Of a DNA stretch of 64,000 nucleotides, positions 46,062 to 57,299 are shown piece after piece. Source of the stretch: Eucommia ulmoides (lineage: Eukaryota > Streptophyta > Magnoliopsida > Garryales > Eucommiaceae). A model generated the notes under the pieces. It searched no databases. It saw only the letters and a list, made by a program, of their open reading frames with translations, and had not been told where the DNA came from. Location: positions 1,860,001 through 1,924,000 of the forward strand of contig CM028326.1 of NCBI GenBank assembly GCA_016647705.1, written 5' to 3'. Numbering within the stretch: the stretch's first letter is position 1; each line of letters opens with the position of its first letter. Both the position numbers and the translations under genes were made by a program.

Positions 46062-49000
46062 ATGATCGCAAAAAACTTTGTTTTCTATGCTTTGTTGTAT
46101 CCATCAGTCTTCTTACAATGCTCCATATCCCAAGACACAATCACTCCGAACAAATCCATAGTGGATGTCGATAATCTGTTTTCCCCAAACAGAAGATTCG
46201 CGTTGGGATTTTTCTCTCCCGGAAACTCCAAAAACAGGTACCTCGGCATATGGTTCAGAACAACCCCTGATGTAGTTGTTTGGGTCGCCAACAGAAACAA
46301 CCCGATTTCAGATTCTGGAGGAACCTTAACAATCAGCGAAAATGGCGAACTGGGTCTTTTCAATCAAACCCGTTTCGCTATTTGGCATTCAAATTTTTCA
46401 AGAATTGCGGTAAACCCGATTGGGAAATTTTTGGACAATGGAAATTTCGTCGTTCTCGACACGAGTAGTGATCATGAAAACCGCGTTTGGCAAAGCTTCG
46501 ATTTCCCTTCCCAAACGCGGCTTCCGGGCATGAAGATGACAGAAACCTCATACTTAACATCGTGGCGAACCGAAGATGATCCATCGATCGGGAATTTCAG
46601 TTACAGAATTGAAAATCACGGGCTGGCTCAAACCGTCGTTAGCTCTGAATTCAAAAAACTGTTTCGAAGTGGGACGTGGAACGGGGTACGATTGAGCGGG
46701 CTATCAACTTTCGTACGCAAATTCGAGTTTAACGGCGATCGTCTGATTTCTCTTTCAGAGTCCTACAACAACTCAGTCATCATCATAGTGAGCTTGAACC
46801 CTTCGGGTTTGCTCCTCCGGGGCATAATGGATGAACAAAATCGAAAATGGAATTTAATTTACACCTTACCATACGACCCCTGCGATAATTATGCTCATTG
46901 TGGTGCTAACAGCATTTGCAAAATCAATGAATCACCGATATGCCAGTGTTTGCACGGGTTCACCCCAAAATCGCAGAGAGAATGGGATGTCCTTCAATGG
47001 TCTAGTGGGTGTGTAAGAAAAGAGAACTTGAGTTGTAACAGTGAAGAAGGTTTCCTTAAAGTTGAAAGTGTGAAGTTGCCTGATCTTTTAAGGTTTTGGG
47101 TGAACACTAGCATGAACCTGGGTGAATGTAGAGCCGAGTGCTTGAAAAACTGTTCTTGCACTGCATATGCAAATGCTTACGTTAGTGGTGGAGGCAGTGG
47201 CTGCTTGATATGGGTTGAAGACTTGGTTGATATCAGAGAGATTAGAGTTAATGACAGTGATCAAGATATCTATATACGCTTATCAGCTTCTGAATTCGGT
47301 ACAAGTACTTTTATTATTATAATAATAATAATAATTATTATTATTATTTACTAGTTTTTCAACATTCCGAAAAAAGAGATTAATCCACATTTGTTTTCCA
47401 TCTTTTTGTGCTCTAGATATCAATATTTCAGTTCACAGGAAGAGAAAAGTTGGGAAAATTGTATTACTTTCCGTTGTTCCAGGGATGATAATTTTGGGCC
47501 TAGTTTTCGGGTGTGTTTTTATGAAGATAACATCAAAGAGAAGATGTAACTCCTTTTATATTAGAACTCTTACCTTCTCTTTAAATTTAAGATTTTAATA
47601 AATTATGCAGAAGCGAAAAGGAAGAAGGAAAGCTTAGAATTGCCTTTGTTTGATTTGGCAACCATTGCCTCTGCAACAAACAACTTTTCTCCCACAAACA
47701 TAATTGGAGAAGGCGGTTTCGGTCCTATTTACAAGGTAAAATTCGCTTGTCTATGTATATATATATATATATATACATATATCCTAGTGAATAAAATTTC
47801 TTCTACAATTGTAGATTTAAGACAATGGTGTTTTTACACTTCGTATCCGTGAAGTTTGACCAAAATCTCACATTGGTCCCCATGGTTTTAATTTAAACAT
47901 ATAATATCAAAAAAATAAAAAAAAAACTTAAAGTTTCCTAATCATCCCACTACAATCCAAATAATTATACCCATTACAATTTTGGACAGAAAATAGTAAC
48001 TTGCTGCACATATGACTGAGACTTTATGAGTATTTTCAGTCTCCTTCTTTCCCTCCTCCCGTTCTCTTTTCAACCCAAATACTCAGAATTCACACACACA
48101 CACATACATATATATATATACATACATATATATATATATGCAGGCCGTTTCTATAGAACATTTACAAAAGGAGAAAAAGAAAATGATGGAAATGTCCTTA
48201 AGGTTGTCATAAAAAATAGTTAGGTGCATGGACGATGAATGTTTGTCATCCAAAATTGTAATATATCTATTAATTTGGACTGAAGTGGGTTTATCACGAA
48301 ACTTCAAAGTGTCATGCGTTCAAATTGAAACTACAGGGACAAAGTGAAACAATGGTCAAACTTTAGGGGTGCAAAGTGTCAAAACCCGTAAGACATAGAA
48401 ATATTGATATATGCAGGGAAAATTATCGATGAAACAAGAAATAGCGGTGAAGAGACTGTCGAAAAAATCACGACAAGGTCTGCAAGAGTTTAAGAATGAG
48501 ATAGTTTCGATTTCTAAGCTCCAACATAGGAATCTAGTGAGGATGTTGGGATGCTGCATTCAAGGAGAAGAAATGATGTTAATCTACGAGTACATGTCCA
48601 ATAAAAGCTTGGATTACTACATCTTCGGTACAATTTTTTTTATCTAATTCACTCAAGAGTAATTGACTGACTTATATGTTTTTCATTCAAACTTTCCATA
48701 ACGGTGTGTTAGATGACAAGAGAAGCAATTTATTGGCGTGGAGAAAACGGTTTGATATAATCATGGGGATTGCTAGAGGACTACTATATCTTCATCAAGA
48801 TTCAAGACTAAAAATTATTCACAGGGATCTAAAAGCAAGCAATGTTCTACTAGACGGTGATCTGATCCCAAAAATTTCTGATTGCGGGCTAGCTAGAATA
48901 TTTGAAGGAGACCAAATTTGTGGGAAAACAAAAAGAGTAATCGAAACATAATAAGTTTTATAATTATTATAGTGAATCCCATATTTATGTGCATGTGTGG

Positions 49001-49843
49001 GTGTGTGTATCCTTGTTAAGATGTAAATATATTAATAAAATTATGCAGTGGTTATATGTCTTCAGAGTATGCAATTGATGGGAAATTCTCTACAAAATCC
49101 GATGTCTTTGGCATGTGGGTGCTTTTGCTAGAGATAGTGAGTGGACAAAGGAACAGAGGTTTTTGCCACCAAAATCCCTACCACAGCCTTTTGGGACATG
49201 TAAGAAAAATAGGAGCGGATCCACTATGAGATTAATGGCCTCCATTACTCATTTTAAATTATTTAAAAAATAATTTTCATGATTCAAAAAATATTTCTAC
49301 CCAAAAAAAGTAGATATGATATAAATTAATAAAATTTGAATTTATTAACTGAATTTTTTTTTGATAAAATTAATCTTAATTTATAATTATACACTTGTTA
49401 TTTTATAGTATATCAATATAGTTATACTCGGCCACTATAATTTTTTTATCCACCCCCTGAGAAAATAGTTGTTTTTTTCCCTAGTATACTCTCTAAATTT
49501 GTTATTCTGAAGTGTTCTATAACTATTAAAAATGGCTATTTGTTAGGCATGACTGCTTTGGAAGGAAGAGAGAGGTTTTGAGCTGGTGAACGAATGTTTG
49601 GGGGATTCGTACGAGGTATCAGAAGCTCGAAGGTTCATTCAGGTGGGGTTATTGTGTGTCCAGAAGCTTTCGGAAGATAGGCCAACCATGTCGTCTGTTG
49701 TGTTTATGTTAGGTAATGAAGAAGTAATATTGCCTCAACCTAAAGAGCCTGGTTTCTTTGTGGAAAGACATGCTACTAATACAGGGTCATCGATAGACAA
49801 TTCAAATGATATAGAGACAATAACAATAATTGAAGCTAGGTAG
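46062..49843 (+). pseudogene. S-RLK copy 3, open ectodomain, decaying kinase
   Basis: Same gene structure as copy 1: exons 46062-47298, 47417-47545, 47611 (or 47614)-47735, 48417-48627, 48713-48950, 49049-49199, 49547-49843. Exon 1 is fully open, with signal peptide, bulb-lectin, S-locus, EGF-like and PAN regions; it is five codons shorter than copy 1, mainly at the GLSTFVRK site. The membrane exon is also open. Exon 2 ends in T instead of G, so splicing to the usual acceptor gives a TAA at the junction; the CAGAAG tandem acceptor offers a site three bases on that gives TCG. In the kinase, DFG is DCG, the exon 5 donor GT is AT (48951-48952) so reading continues straight into TAA, SPE is SSE, and exon 7 has TGA as its second codon. 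A full kinase is not possible; a membrane or secreted ectodomain product remains possible. Confidence 0.8.
47832..48388. mobile_element. Ancestral foldback MITE in intron 3 (copy 3)
   Basis: Arms with ACACTTCGTATCCGTGAAG on the left and TTTAGGGGTGCAAAGTGT on the right are inverted relatives, as in copy 1. Here the element makes up nearly all of the 681-base intron 3. A CA/TA microsatellite lies at about 48093-48140. Confidence 0.7.
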
Positions 49844-50343
49844 ATGACAGAGGATTTCATCATAATAGTATTTTTTTTACAAATCAGAAACATTTGTACT
49901 TGAAGCTAGGTGTATTGATATGTTTTTCTGACATTCTTGAAACATTTGTGTAAAAATAAAAAATTCAAGACTTGGATTTGTTTTATGGTCCAACCCACTT
50001 TCTAACTCTCTCAGGCTGCATGATCATGTCAATCTAAAAAGCTTTAGCTGGTGTTTGGTTGCACAGAATTTGAGTCTTGAAATTGCCTTGCAGTTTGGAG
50101 AATCCAAATTTTATTTCTAAACCACAACTTATAGCCGCCAAATGGGTACTTAAAACCCCCTATTTTAGGATAACGGTTAAATCCAACCAGCCACCTATAA
50201 TCCAGATTGAGCAGCCACGACGATTATGGGTCCCACCTCATGTGGTCAAACTGGTGAAGGTCAACAAAACATTCGACAAAGGTAATTCTTGCCGACCTCC
50301 GAATAAGACTGACAACTTCATTGTCTCATCCCATGATTTATGG
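49844..50343. other. 3' spacer of S-RLK copy 3
   Basis: Shared tail with the other copies (GGTGTTTGGTTGCACAGAA near 50050 and the CCGACCTCCGAATA block near 50294). It is mirrored at about 61809-62351. The last five bases TATGG (50339-50343) are the left target duplication of the TRIM. Confidence 0.6.
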
Positions 50344-50944
50344 TGTTAGATTTTTGTCCCACATCGTCCATCTAAGAGTTCCCAAGTCACTATATAAATT
50401 AAAAGATTTATTCTACTTAACACCATATAGTTTTAAGTTGGAACTTCCTAACATGGTATCAGAGCCAAAGTTATGAGTTTCTCATTCCCTCGTTGTCAAA
50501 TCATCCGTGTAAGCCAGGGATTGCACATTTCTTATAATTTTCTCGTAGTCAAATCATTCGTGCAAACCGGGGGTTGCACACAAGGACGAGTGTTAGATTC
50601 TTATTTCATATCGCCTATCTAAGAGTTCCCAAGCCACTATATAAATTAAATGAGTTACTCCATTTAAAACCATATGTTAAGTTGGAACCTCCTAACATGG
50701 TATCAAAGCCAAGGTTATGGGTCTCTCATTTCCTTGTAGTCAAATCATCTGTGCAAGTCGGGGGTTGCACATTTCTCATCATTCCCTCATAATCAAATCA
50801 TTCGTGCAAATCGGGGGTTGCAGTCAAGGGCGAGAGTTAGATTCCTGTCTCACATCGCCCATCTAAGAGTTCCCAAGCCACTATATAAATCAAATGAGTT
50901 ATTCCACTTAACACCATATGGTTTTAAGTTAGAACCTCCTAACA
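50344..50944 (+). mobile_element. TRIM retroelement with three tandem LTRs
   Basis: Three LTRs of about 107-110 bases (50344-50453, 50591-50697, 50835-50944), each starting TGTTAG or a close variant and ending CTAACA. The first two are followed by a primer-site match TGGTATCAGAGC or near match (50454, 50698), and are separated by two short non-coding internal regions of about 137 bases. The whole unit has a perfect target duplication TATGG (50339-50343 and 50945-50949). This fits a terminal-repeat retrotransposon in miniature in its known tandem form. An inverted copy is at 61209-61808. Confidence 0.85.
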
Positions 50945-51241
50945 TATGGGATTAGTAAATACCTAAGAATGAGAATAAAAACTAATCTTACACACCAAAT
51001 ATGAGAATATAATGGTCATTTCTATAACCATTTCATTCATTTGTTGAATCCTACCTACCAAACATGCTGGTATTGTCAGCGTCAACCAAGGGATGGTTTC
51101 GAAAGAGACCCATCCTACTCGTCAGACCTCCAATCCGTTCATCCACGTCAGCAATACCACCCCATGCTTCACATTATCTGCTAGAGTCTAGTTTTAGACA
51201 TCAATGAGAAAGAATCAAAACTTAATTCAAGGCGTTCTCTC
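50945..51241. other. Shared spacer between TRIM and copia derivative
   Basis: No gene. Mirrored at about 60902-61208 in the inverted arm, with blocks such as AACATGCTGGTATTGTCAG. Confidence 0.5.
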
Positions 51242-52384
51242 TGTTAAATCATTATGATTTCAGATCCCCCATAATTGTAAATAATGAGAATAAATGTGCA
51301 ATCAATCAATAGTAATTATAGGTTATAACTTAGGATCTAAATTCCATGATTTACTCTTTATACATGTATAAATAGACACCTCCTTGAAAGATGAATACAT
51401 GCGGTATCAGCCAAAACGATCATTTCTTCTTCTTCTTCTTCTTTTCAGCTATCACTATTGCATTAACAGTCGTCTTTGCTGCTTCGCGATCAATCTTCCC
51501 AACACTTGCAAAACCCTTTTCTTTCACGAACCAATCCTTTTCCTCTAGATCATTGAAGTCGAGATCTTTTCTCTCCTTTCTCTGTAAGATTTCTACTTAT
51601 TTCCATTAGTTTTCAATTTTTCTAAAAAATTACAGAATCAGTCACAGCTTTCTAGAATCTGAAAAAACTGGCCCACGTCTTTTTATAACCAACAAAAACA
51701 AACACACAACTCTATAGGAACTGTCCCACATCTTTATACAACCTATAGAAACAATCCCAAACATTTTTTTGACTTACTGAATCAGCTCCAAACTTTTCTG
51801 GAAGATACAAAATTAGCACCAAACCTTTCAAGTAATTCAAAAAAACAACCCATTGTCTCTCGCTCAAGCGTTGAAACCGAGTACCAATCTCTTACTCATG
51901 TTTGTGCCGAATCCATGTGGATATTCCATCAGCTTCAAGAGTTGCAATTTTCCATCTCCACGCCTATCACCTTACCATGTGATAATCTCAGTATTACTTA
52001 CATGGCTTTAAATCCTGTGTTCCACGCTCGTACTTAGAACATTGAACTGGATTACCATTTTATACAGGAACGCATTTTATTGGCACACATCAAGTCTAAT
52101 TTATTCCTTTTAAGGATCAACTTGCAAACATATTCCCTAAATGACTTCACAAAACCTACTTTCATCTTTTACCGTCCAAACTTGTCTCTCCCAAATAGCC
52201 GAGTTTGCAAGGGAGTGTTAAATCACCATATTTTCAGCCCCTCCTAATTGTAAATAATGAGAATAAATGTGCAATTAATCAATACTAATTATAGGCTATA
52301 ACCACAGGATCTAAATTCCATGATGTACCCTATATACATTAGAAATTCTCCTTCTAGATCTTCGAAAAAAAACTGCATCTTTGT
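51242..52384 (+). mobile_element. Internally deleted Ty1/copia derivative
   Basis: An LTR starting TGTTAAATC (about 51242-51400) is followed by a primer-site-like GGTATCAGCC, a leader of about 450 bases, then only the end of RNase H (about 51850-52205, with motif SSVETEYQSL) and the beginning of a second LTR (from about 52217). Gag, protease, integrase and reverse transcriptase are missing. The fossil is mirrored at 59737-60901. At its right end it overlaps a reverse-oriented copia integrase fragment. Confidence 0.7.
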
Positions 52385-52735
52385 TGCAAATCACTTTCTT
52401 GTCAAGTGGATCGCACAATCTGTAGCCAAAGTCCTCACGTGCATACCTCAAGAACATGTATTGTTTTATCTTGCTATCAAGTTTCAATCTCTTATCTTTC
52501 GGAACATGAATAAATGCCTTGCAATAAAATACCTTCAAATGCTCGAAGTAAACGCCTTTTTTCCTGTCCACACACTTTGTAGGATGCCACCGTCTAAAGG
52601 AGTTGATGGGTACAAATTGATCAAGTCAATTATTGTTCTCATTACCTCACCCCAAAATTGATTCAGGCAATTTTGCATGGAATCTCTCATCTTTCGAAAC
52701 ATGTCGTGTTACAGTTCACGTTGTGGATTTCAACA
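52340..52735 (-). mobile_element. Ty1/copia integrase fragment
   Basis: Minus-strand remains of the C-terminal part of a copia integrase, with words NCLNQFWGEV, PSTPLDGG and KLDSKIKQ typical of that region. Isolated fossil piece without LTRs, broken. Only its first 45 or so bases are also present in the inverted arm at 59737-59780. Confidence 0.65.
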
Positions 52736-52782
52736 TAAAAACATTTGAAAACAGAAAAAAAATATTTTGCTTACATCCTTTA

Positions 52783-53251
52783 GGGTATGTTTGGTAAGGT
52801 GGAAAAATGAAATGGATAGGAAAATAAAAATGAAAATGGGGTGGAAAAGAAAAATTTGTTGTGTTTGGTTAGAGGTGAAAATGAAAAAAAAATAAATAAA
52901 ATAAATAAAGTGAAAAAAGCCATTCCCTCCACTCCTCCCCCCCCCCCCCCCCCTTTTTTGGCTGGAGATGAAGGGATGGTGAAGAAAATGATCCAAGATT
53001 ACCATTATACTCCTTTGTTTTAAGTGTATATTATTTTTTTCTTTTACTGTTAATATGTAGTAAGGGTAAAATAGTAAATTAAAATAGTGCATATTATTTA
53101 ATATGCACATAAATTATTATTTTTCCTCATTTTATATCCCTCCAACCAAACATACTAAGAAAAATTATATTTCCTCTACAAAGGATAAATAAATTTTCTT
53201 TTTCGTTTCCTTTTTCTTTTTTCTTTTCCATCCTTCTAACCAAACATACTC
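52783..53251. mobile_element. Harbinger-like MITE
   Basis: Starts GGGTATGTTTGGT and ends ACCAAACATACTC, inverted repeats flanked by TTA on both sides (52780-52782 and 53252-53254), the PIF/Harbinger target type. A second inner copy of the right end (ACCAAACATACT near 53146-53157) suggests a nested or tandem terminus. A C-run lies at 52938-52953. No coding capacity. Confidence 0.7.
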
Positions 53252-53329
53252 TTAGCTAACAAAGATCTTATGAGATTGGCGAATAATAACAATTATCTAG
53301 TAGAAACATATTCGGGCCTTAACTTCCAA

Positions 53330-53730
53330 AAGTTGTTAGTAATAACATGCTATACTTTAGGAAAATGCAAAATTTGCTTATATAAAGAAACTCTAAATTT
53401 TGAATTATATACTTTCTCAAATGGTAGTCTTGAAAATCTGCATCAATATACCAAATATATAACCCAAAATATGTGATTTTAGGAACTAATTGTATCTTTG
53501 ACTTCCTAAAACGACTAAGGATTTCAGGAAAAGAATAATGGACATCCAAAAATTTACATCTTAGAAAGTAGGATTAAAATCAATACAAAATTATATTTCA
53601 AGGTTTCAAAATGACAAAAGTTTTTTTGTTCGTGAGGTAATTTATAGGTTATGGATTATTAAATAGGATAATTAGCCGATTTTTCTAAATTAAATCATAT
53701 TTTGTATTCTTTGAATTTTTTTTTTTATTT
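53330..53730. repeat. Repeat shared with 4.38-4.80 kb
   Basis: Second copy of the sequence at 4381-4800, same orientation. It directly precedes the conserved S-RLK flank here. Confidence 0.5.
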
Positions 53731-53799
53731 ATTTATTATCTTTTTATACTTATAAATTAGAAAATCAATATATTATCTTCGTACCGCGAATCCCTAATA

Positions 53800-54320
53800 A
53801 TAATATAAATATGAATCCTTTAAATTTCGAACTTGCATTTGACATGAACTAACGAGGAAAACCATGCATGGTGAAGACCAAGTCATAAATGACCCACACA
53901 AGAAAACAGATCCATGGAGGATAAAATATCAATAGGATGGAACAACTAATGACTATTTGGTTAGATCACCATCACTAAGGGTCATTTACTTCACCTGAAC
54001 AAGAAAAGCCGGCACTGCATGCCCGCCTCCACAAGTCTAAAACCGCGGCTTCATTTGTCTATTTGCTTCACTGTTATTGCATTATTGTCAAACTTAATTC
54101 ACCTTCAGACACCTAATACTTTTAAAAGAAAAAAATACTAAATAGTATCTTTAAAAGGTTAAATCTACAAGATACTCATTCAAAAAGCACTGATTTGCAT
54201 AGGATGGTCCTAAATTTTTTGAAATGACGCTTTTGCCCTTCCTACACCTTCTTTTTCCCTTCCCTTTTCCGTTCCTTCGTTGCTCCCTTCCCCATAACGT
54301 TGTCATATATTAATAATGTT
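53800..54320 (+). promoter_or_regulatory. Retained 5' flank of S-RLK copy 4
   Basis: Contains the blocks AACCATGCATGGTGAAGACCA (53868 onward), AATAGGATGGAA and GCCCGCCTCCACAAGTCTA-like sequence that lie before copies 1 and 3. After about 54100 the match ends; a short unrelated CT-rich stretch leads directly into the end of intron 5. The promoter is therefore present while exons 1-5 are deleted. Confidence 0.5.
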
Positions 54321-54326
54321 ATGCAG

Positions 54327-55171
54327 TGGCTATATGTTTCCAGAGTCTGCAATTGATGGGAAATTCTATGCAAAATCCGACGCCTTTAGCATGTGGGTGC
54401 TTTTGCTAGAGATAATAAGTAAACAAAGGAACAGAAGTTTTTGCCACCCAAACCGCCACCACAACCTTTTGGGACATGTAAGAAAAACATGGACGGGTCC
54501 ACTACAGGATTAATGACCCCAATACACATCATATTTACTTAAAAGAAAAGTTTCATGATTCAAAAAATATTTTTATTCAAAAAGAAAGTAAAAACGATAA
54601 ATAAATTATATTTGAATTTATTGACTGCCAATACTTGATAAAATTAATTTTAATTTATGATTATTTGCTTGTTATTTTATTGCATATCAGTATAGTTAAG
54701 TTCTACATATATTTTTAACATTAATGGTTAATTATGAAATTTTTATTGGTTTTTTATTTTGTTATTAATAAAAACGCCCTCAGTCACTAAGAAAGTAGCG
54801 TTTTTTTCCTACTCTACTCTCTATAATTGCTATTCTAAAGTATTATAAAATTGTTAAAAATGGCTATTTGTTAGGCATGGCTGCTTTGGAAGGAAGAGAG
54901 GGATTTGGAGCTAGTGGACAAATGTTTGAGGGACTCGTATGAGGTATCAAAAGTTCGGATGTGCGTTCAGGTGGGCTTATTGTGTGTCTAGAAGCTTCCA
55001 GAAGATAGGCCAGTCATGTTGTCTGTTGTATTTATGTTGGGTAATGAAGAAGTGATACTACCTGGGCCTGAAGAACCCAATTTCTTTGTGGAAAGACGTA
55101 TTGCTAATACAGGGTCATCAACAGACAATTCAAATCATATAGAGACAATAACAATGCTTGAAGCTAGGTAG
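54327..55171 (+). pseudogene. S-RLK copy 4, last two exons only
   Basis: Exon 6 at 54327-54477 and exon 7 at 54875-55171, aligned exactly to the 151- and 297-base exons of copy 1. Exons 1-5 are missing. Exon 6 has no stop but several changes in normally conserved positions (MSPEYA becomes MFPESA). Exon 7 has an in-frame TAG within the QVGLLCVQK segment, where CAG has become TAG, near 54990. Nothing functional can be made from it. Confidence 0.9.
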
Positions 55172-56027
55172 AGGACAGAGGATTCATGTCGATCTAAAAA
55201 AGCTTTAGCTGGTGTTTGGTTACGCGGAATGCGAGTCTTGAAATTGAAAATTAAACATGAATACATGTAAAAATTCAATATGTGTGTGTGTGATTTGTAC
55301 TTAAAGTATTGAAAGACAATCATTTGCTAACACAAGCCACCTCATAGCCCGATTGCCTTAAAGTTTGGGGAATCCAAATTGTATTTTTGAACCACCTCTC
55401 TTCCAGATTGAGCGGCCACGACAATTGTGGGCCCCACCTCATGTGGTCGAGTTGGTAAAGGTCAACCATACGTTGAACAAAGGCACTTCTTGCCGACTTC
55501 CGAATAGGACTGACAACTTTAACCCCATTTGGTTAGTGTTTCTGATTCTTGTTCCCACTTCCAAAATTTTGGAATCGATGTATAGAAATACATTTAGTAA
55601 CACGTTTTTGTTCCCATCCTCTCTTCTCTCTATCGCTGACGAGCAGGATTAGGTAAGAGCTATATATCTCTCTCTCTCTTTCTCTCTCCCTTTCTTTGTT
55701 TCATTCCGATTTCAGAAATCAAAATTAGGGTTCGATTTCTTCCTTTTCCCTTATAAATTTCCTACAAAAAAAACTATATTATATGAAGTTACTTGTATAT
55801 CTTTGAGCATTTAGTTGGGAAATAGAATGGGAAGGAAGGAGTAGACTGAAATTCCCATGAAACCTCTTAAAATAGTTAGGTGCATGATAGGTAATTATTT
55901 TATGTCCAAGGTTACATCACTACCCGAGACCCATCTCAGACCTCTCCATCTCTACTCCAACAAGGAAGAAGACCTCCAACATAGTGACCAGACTATACCG
56001 TTGGTGTCGACCAAGATTCGGCATCAA
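55172..56027. other. 3' spacer of copy 4
   Basis: Shared tail (GGTGTTTGGTTACGCGGAA near 55212, CGACTTCCGAATAGGACTGA near 55495, CGCTGACGAGCAGGATTAG near 55634, CT microsatellite at 55665-55690). From about 55905 it changes to sequence not seen elsewhere in the window until the LINE starts near 56028. No gene. Confidence 0.55.
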
Positions 56028-56742
56028 CAGTCATCTTACCCAGCATGGAGCTACTTTGGAAAGGCCAAACAATATCTTTCAGGAGAGTCTAAGCCTAGCA
56101 ACAATAATTTTAGTGGCAATTTTACAAATAGAGTTGCATAGGCTTATGGGTCTGAATTGGATAATTGTTTTAGGGATATCAATTTTAGGAATAAGGACAA
56201 CAAAAGTTTTATTGTTTCTTTCTAGCATACTTTTATCAACAAAACATTTAGATACAAAATCATAAAAATCCTTATCAACAATGTCCCAATTTTTTTTTTG
56301 GAAAAAGATAGCTTGCAAACCATGGGGTCTAGAAGCTTTAAAGTTTTGCGTATTGTTTAAGACATCTTTAATTTCTTTTTCACAATGGAGCCTAGTAAGA
56401 AAAGCATGATCTCTTTCCCTTATGATGAAACTGAATCTATTTTGGTTGGGCCATTGAAAACTTGACTTTTCTTCTTTAAATAAAATTGATAAAATAATCT
56501 TGAACGAGATTTTTAATGAGTTTAGGTTGACTAATCTAGTTACTGTTACAATATTTGAGGGATAAAATTTTGTTTTTTTTCTTTCTTTGGTTGGTAGCAA
56601 CATGAAAAAAATTTGTATTCTCCAGATCATCCAATTTTTCTGAGTATCTAATTTCTTGAGCTTTTTGAAACCTAGTAAGCATGGCCAATAAGTTATTCTA
56701 AGTTTTAAAAAATATTTCCGAAAACATCTTTATTTCAGATCA
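56028..56742 (-). mobile_element. L1-type LINE fragment, unit 4
   Basis: Matches the reverse transcriptase part of the unit-1 LINE (about 25480-26170), beginning CAGTCATCTTACCCAG. A stretch of 183 codons stays open on the minus strand (56079-56630), with recognisable pieces such as VLIPKIDIP, FRPISLCNSICK and KIIVARL, better preserved than the other copies. It is cut at 56742 by the CACTA element. Confidence 0.7.
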
Positions 56743-57299
56743 CACTACAATAAATATGACTTTTGCTTACAAAATTTTGCTACGGAATAAAAATTTCGTA
56801 GCTAAACGTTAGTTTTTCACAATGAACTACAAAATTTGTTGCCAAATATCTTTCCCCCAAAATGCTTTTGGCGAAAATGAAATAAATACAAAATTGATTC
56901 GTAGCAAAAAATATTTTTTAATTATTAACTACGACAAGTATTTTTTCGTCACTAAAGAACTGTATAGGCTACGAAAATAAATTTTGTAGCCAAAAATTGA
57001 ATTTTTTTTTTTTTTTTTTTTGTGACAATTATAAATTTTGTTGCTAAATATATGGATTACTCAACAAGTTCTTTAATTTGTTGCAAATGAGTATTATTCG
57101 AGTTGACGCCCAATGAAATTAAAGTCGAAGTAATAAAAAATATTACTTAAAAACATATGAAAACTAAAATTATTGTCCAAAAAATAAAAACTAGATTAAT
57201 AATAATACATAATATTATATTTATAATAATTAAACCGCAATTTTAAAAGAAAAAATGAAATAAATAAAAAAAGAAAACATTTTTTTTTTAAATCCAAAT

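Larger units (their letters stand above)
48194..52384 (+). repeat. Left arm of large inverted duplication
   Basis: From at least 48194 (end of copy 3 intron 3) through copy 3 exons 4-7, spacer, TRIM and copia derivative to 52384, the sequence matches the reverse complement of 59737-64000. The inner limit is sharp: identity ends at CTGCATCTTTG on this side and CAAAGATGCAG on the other. The outer limit lies outside the window on the right side. Confidence 0.85.
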
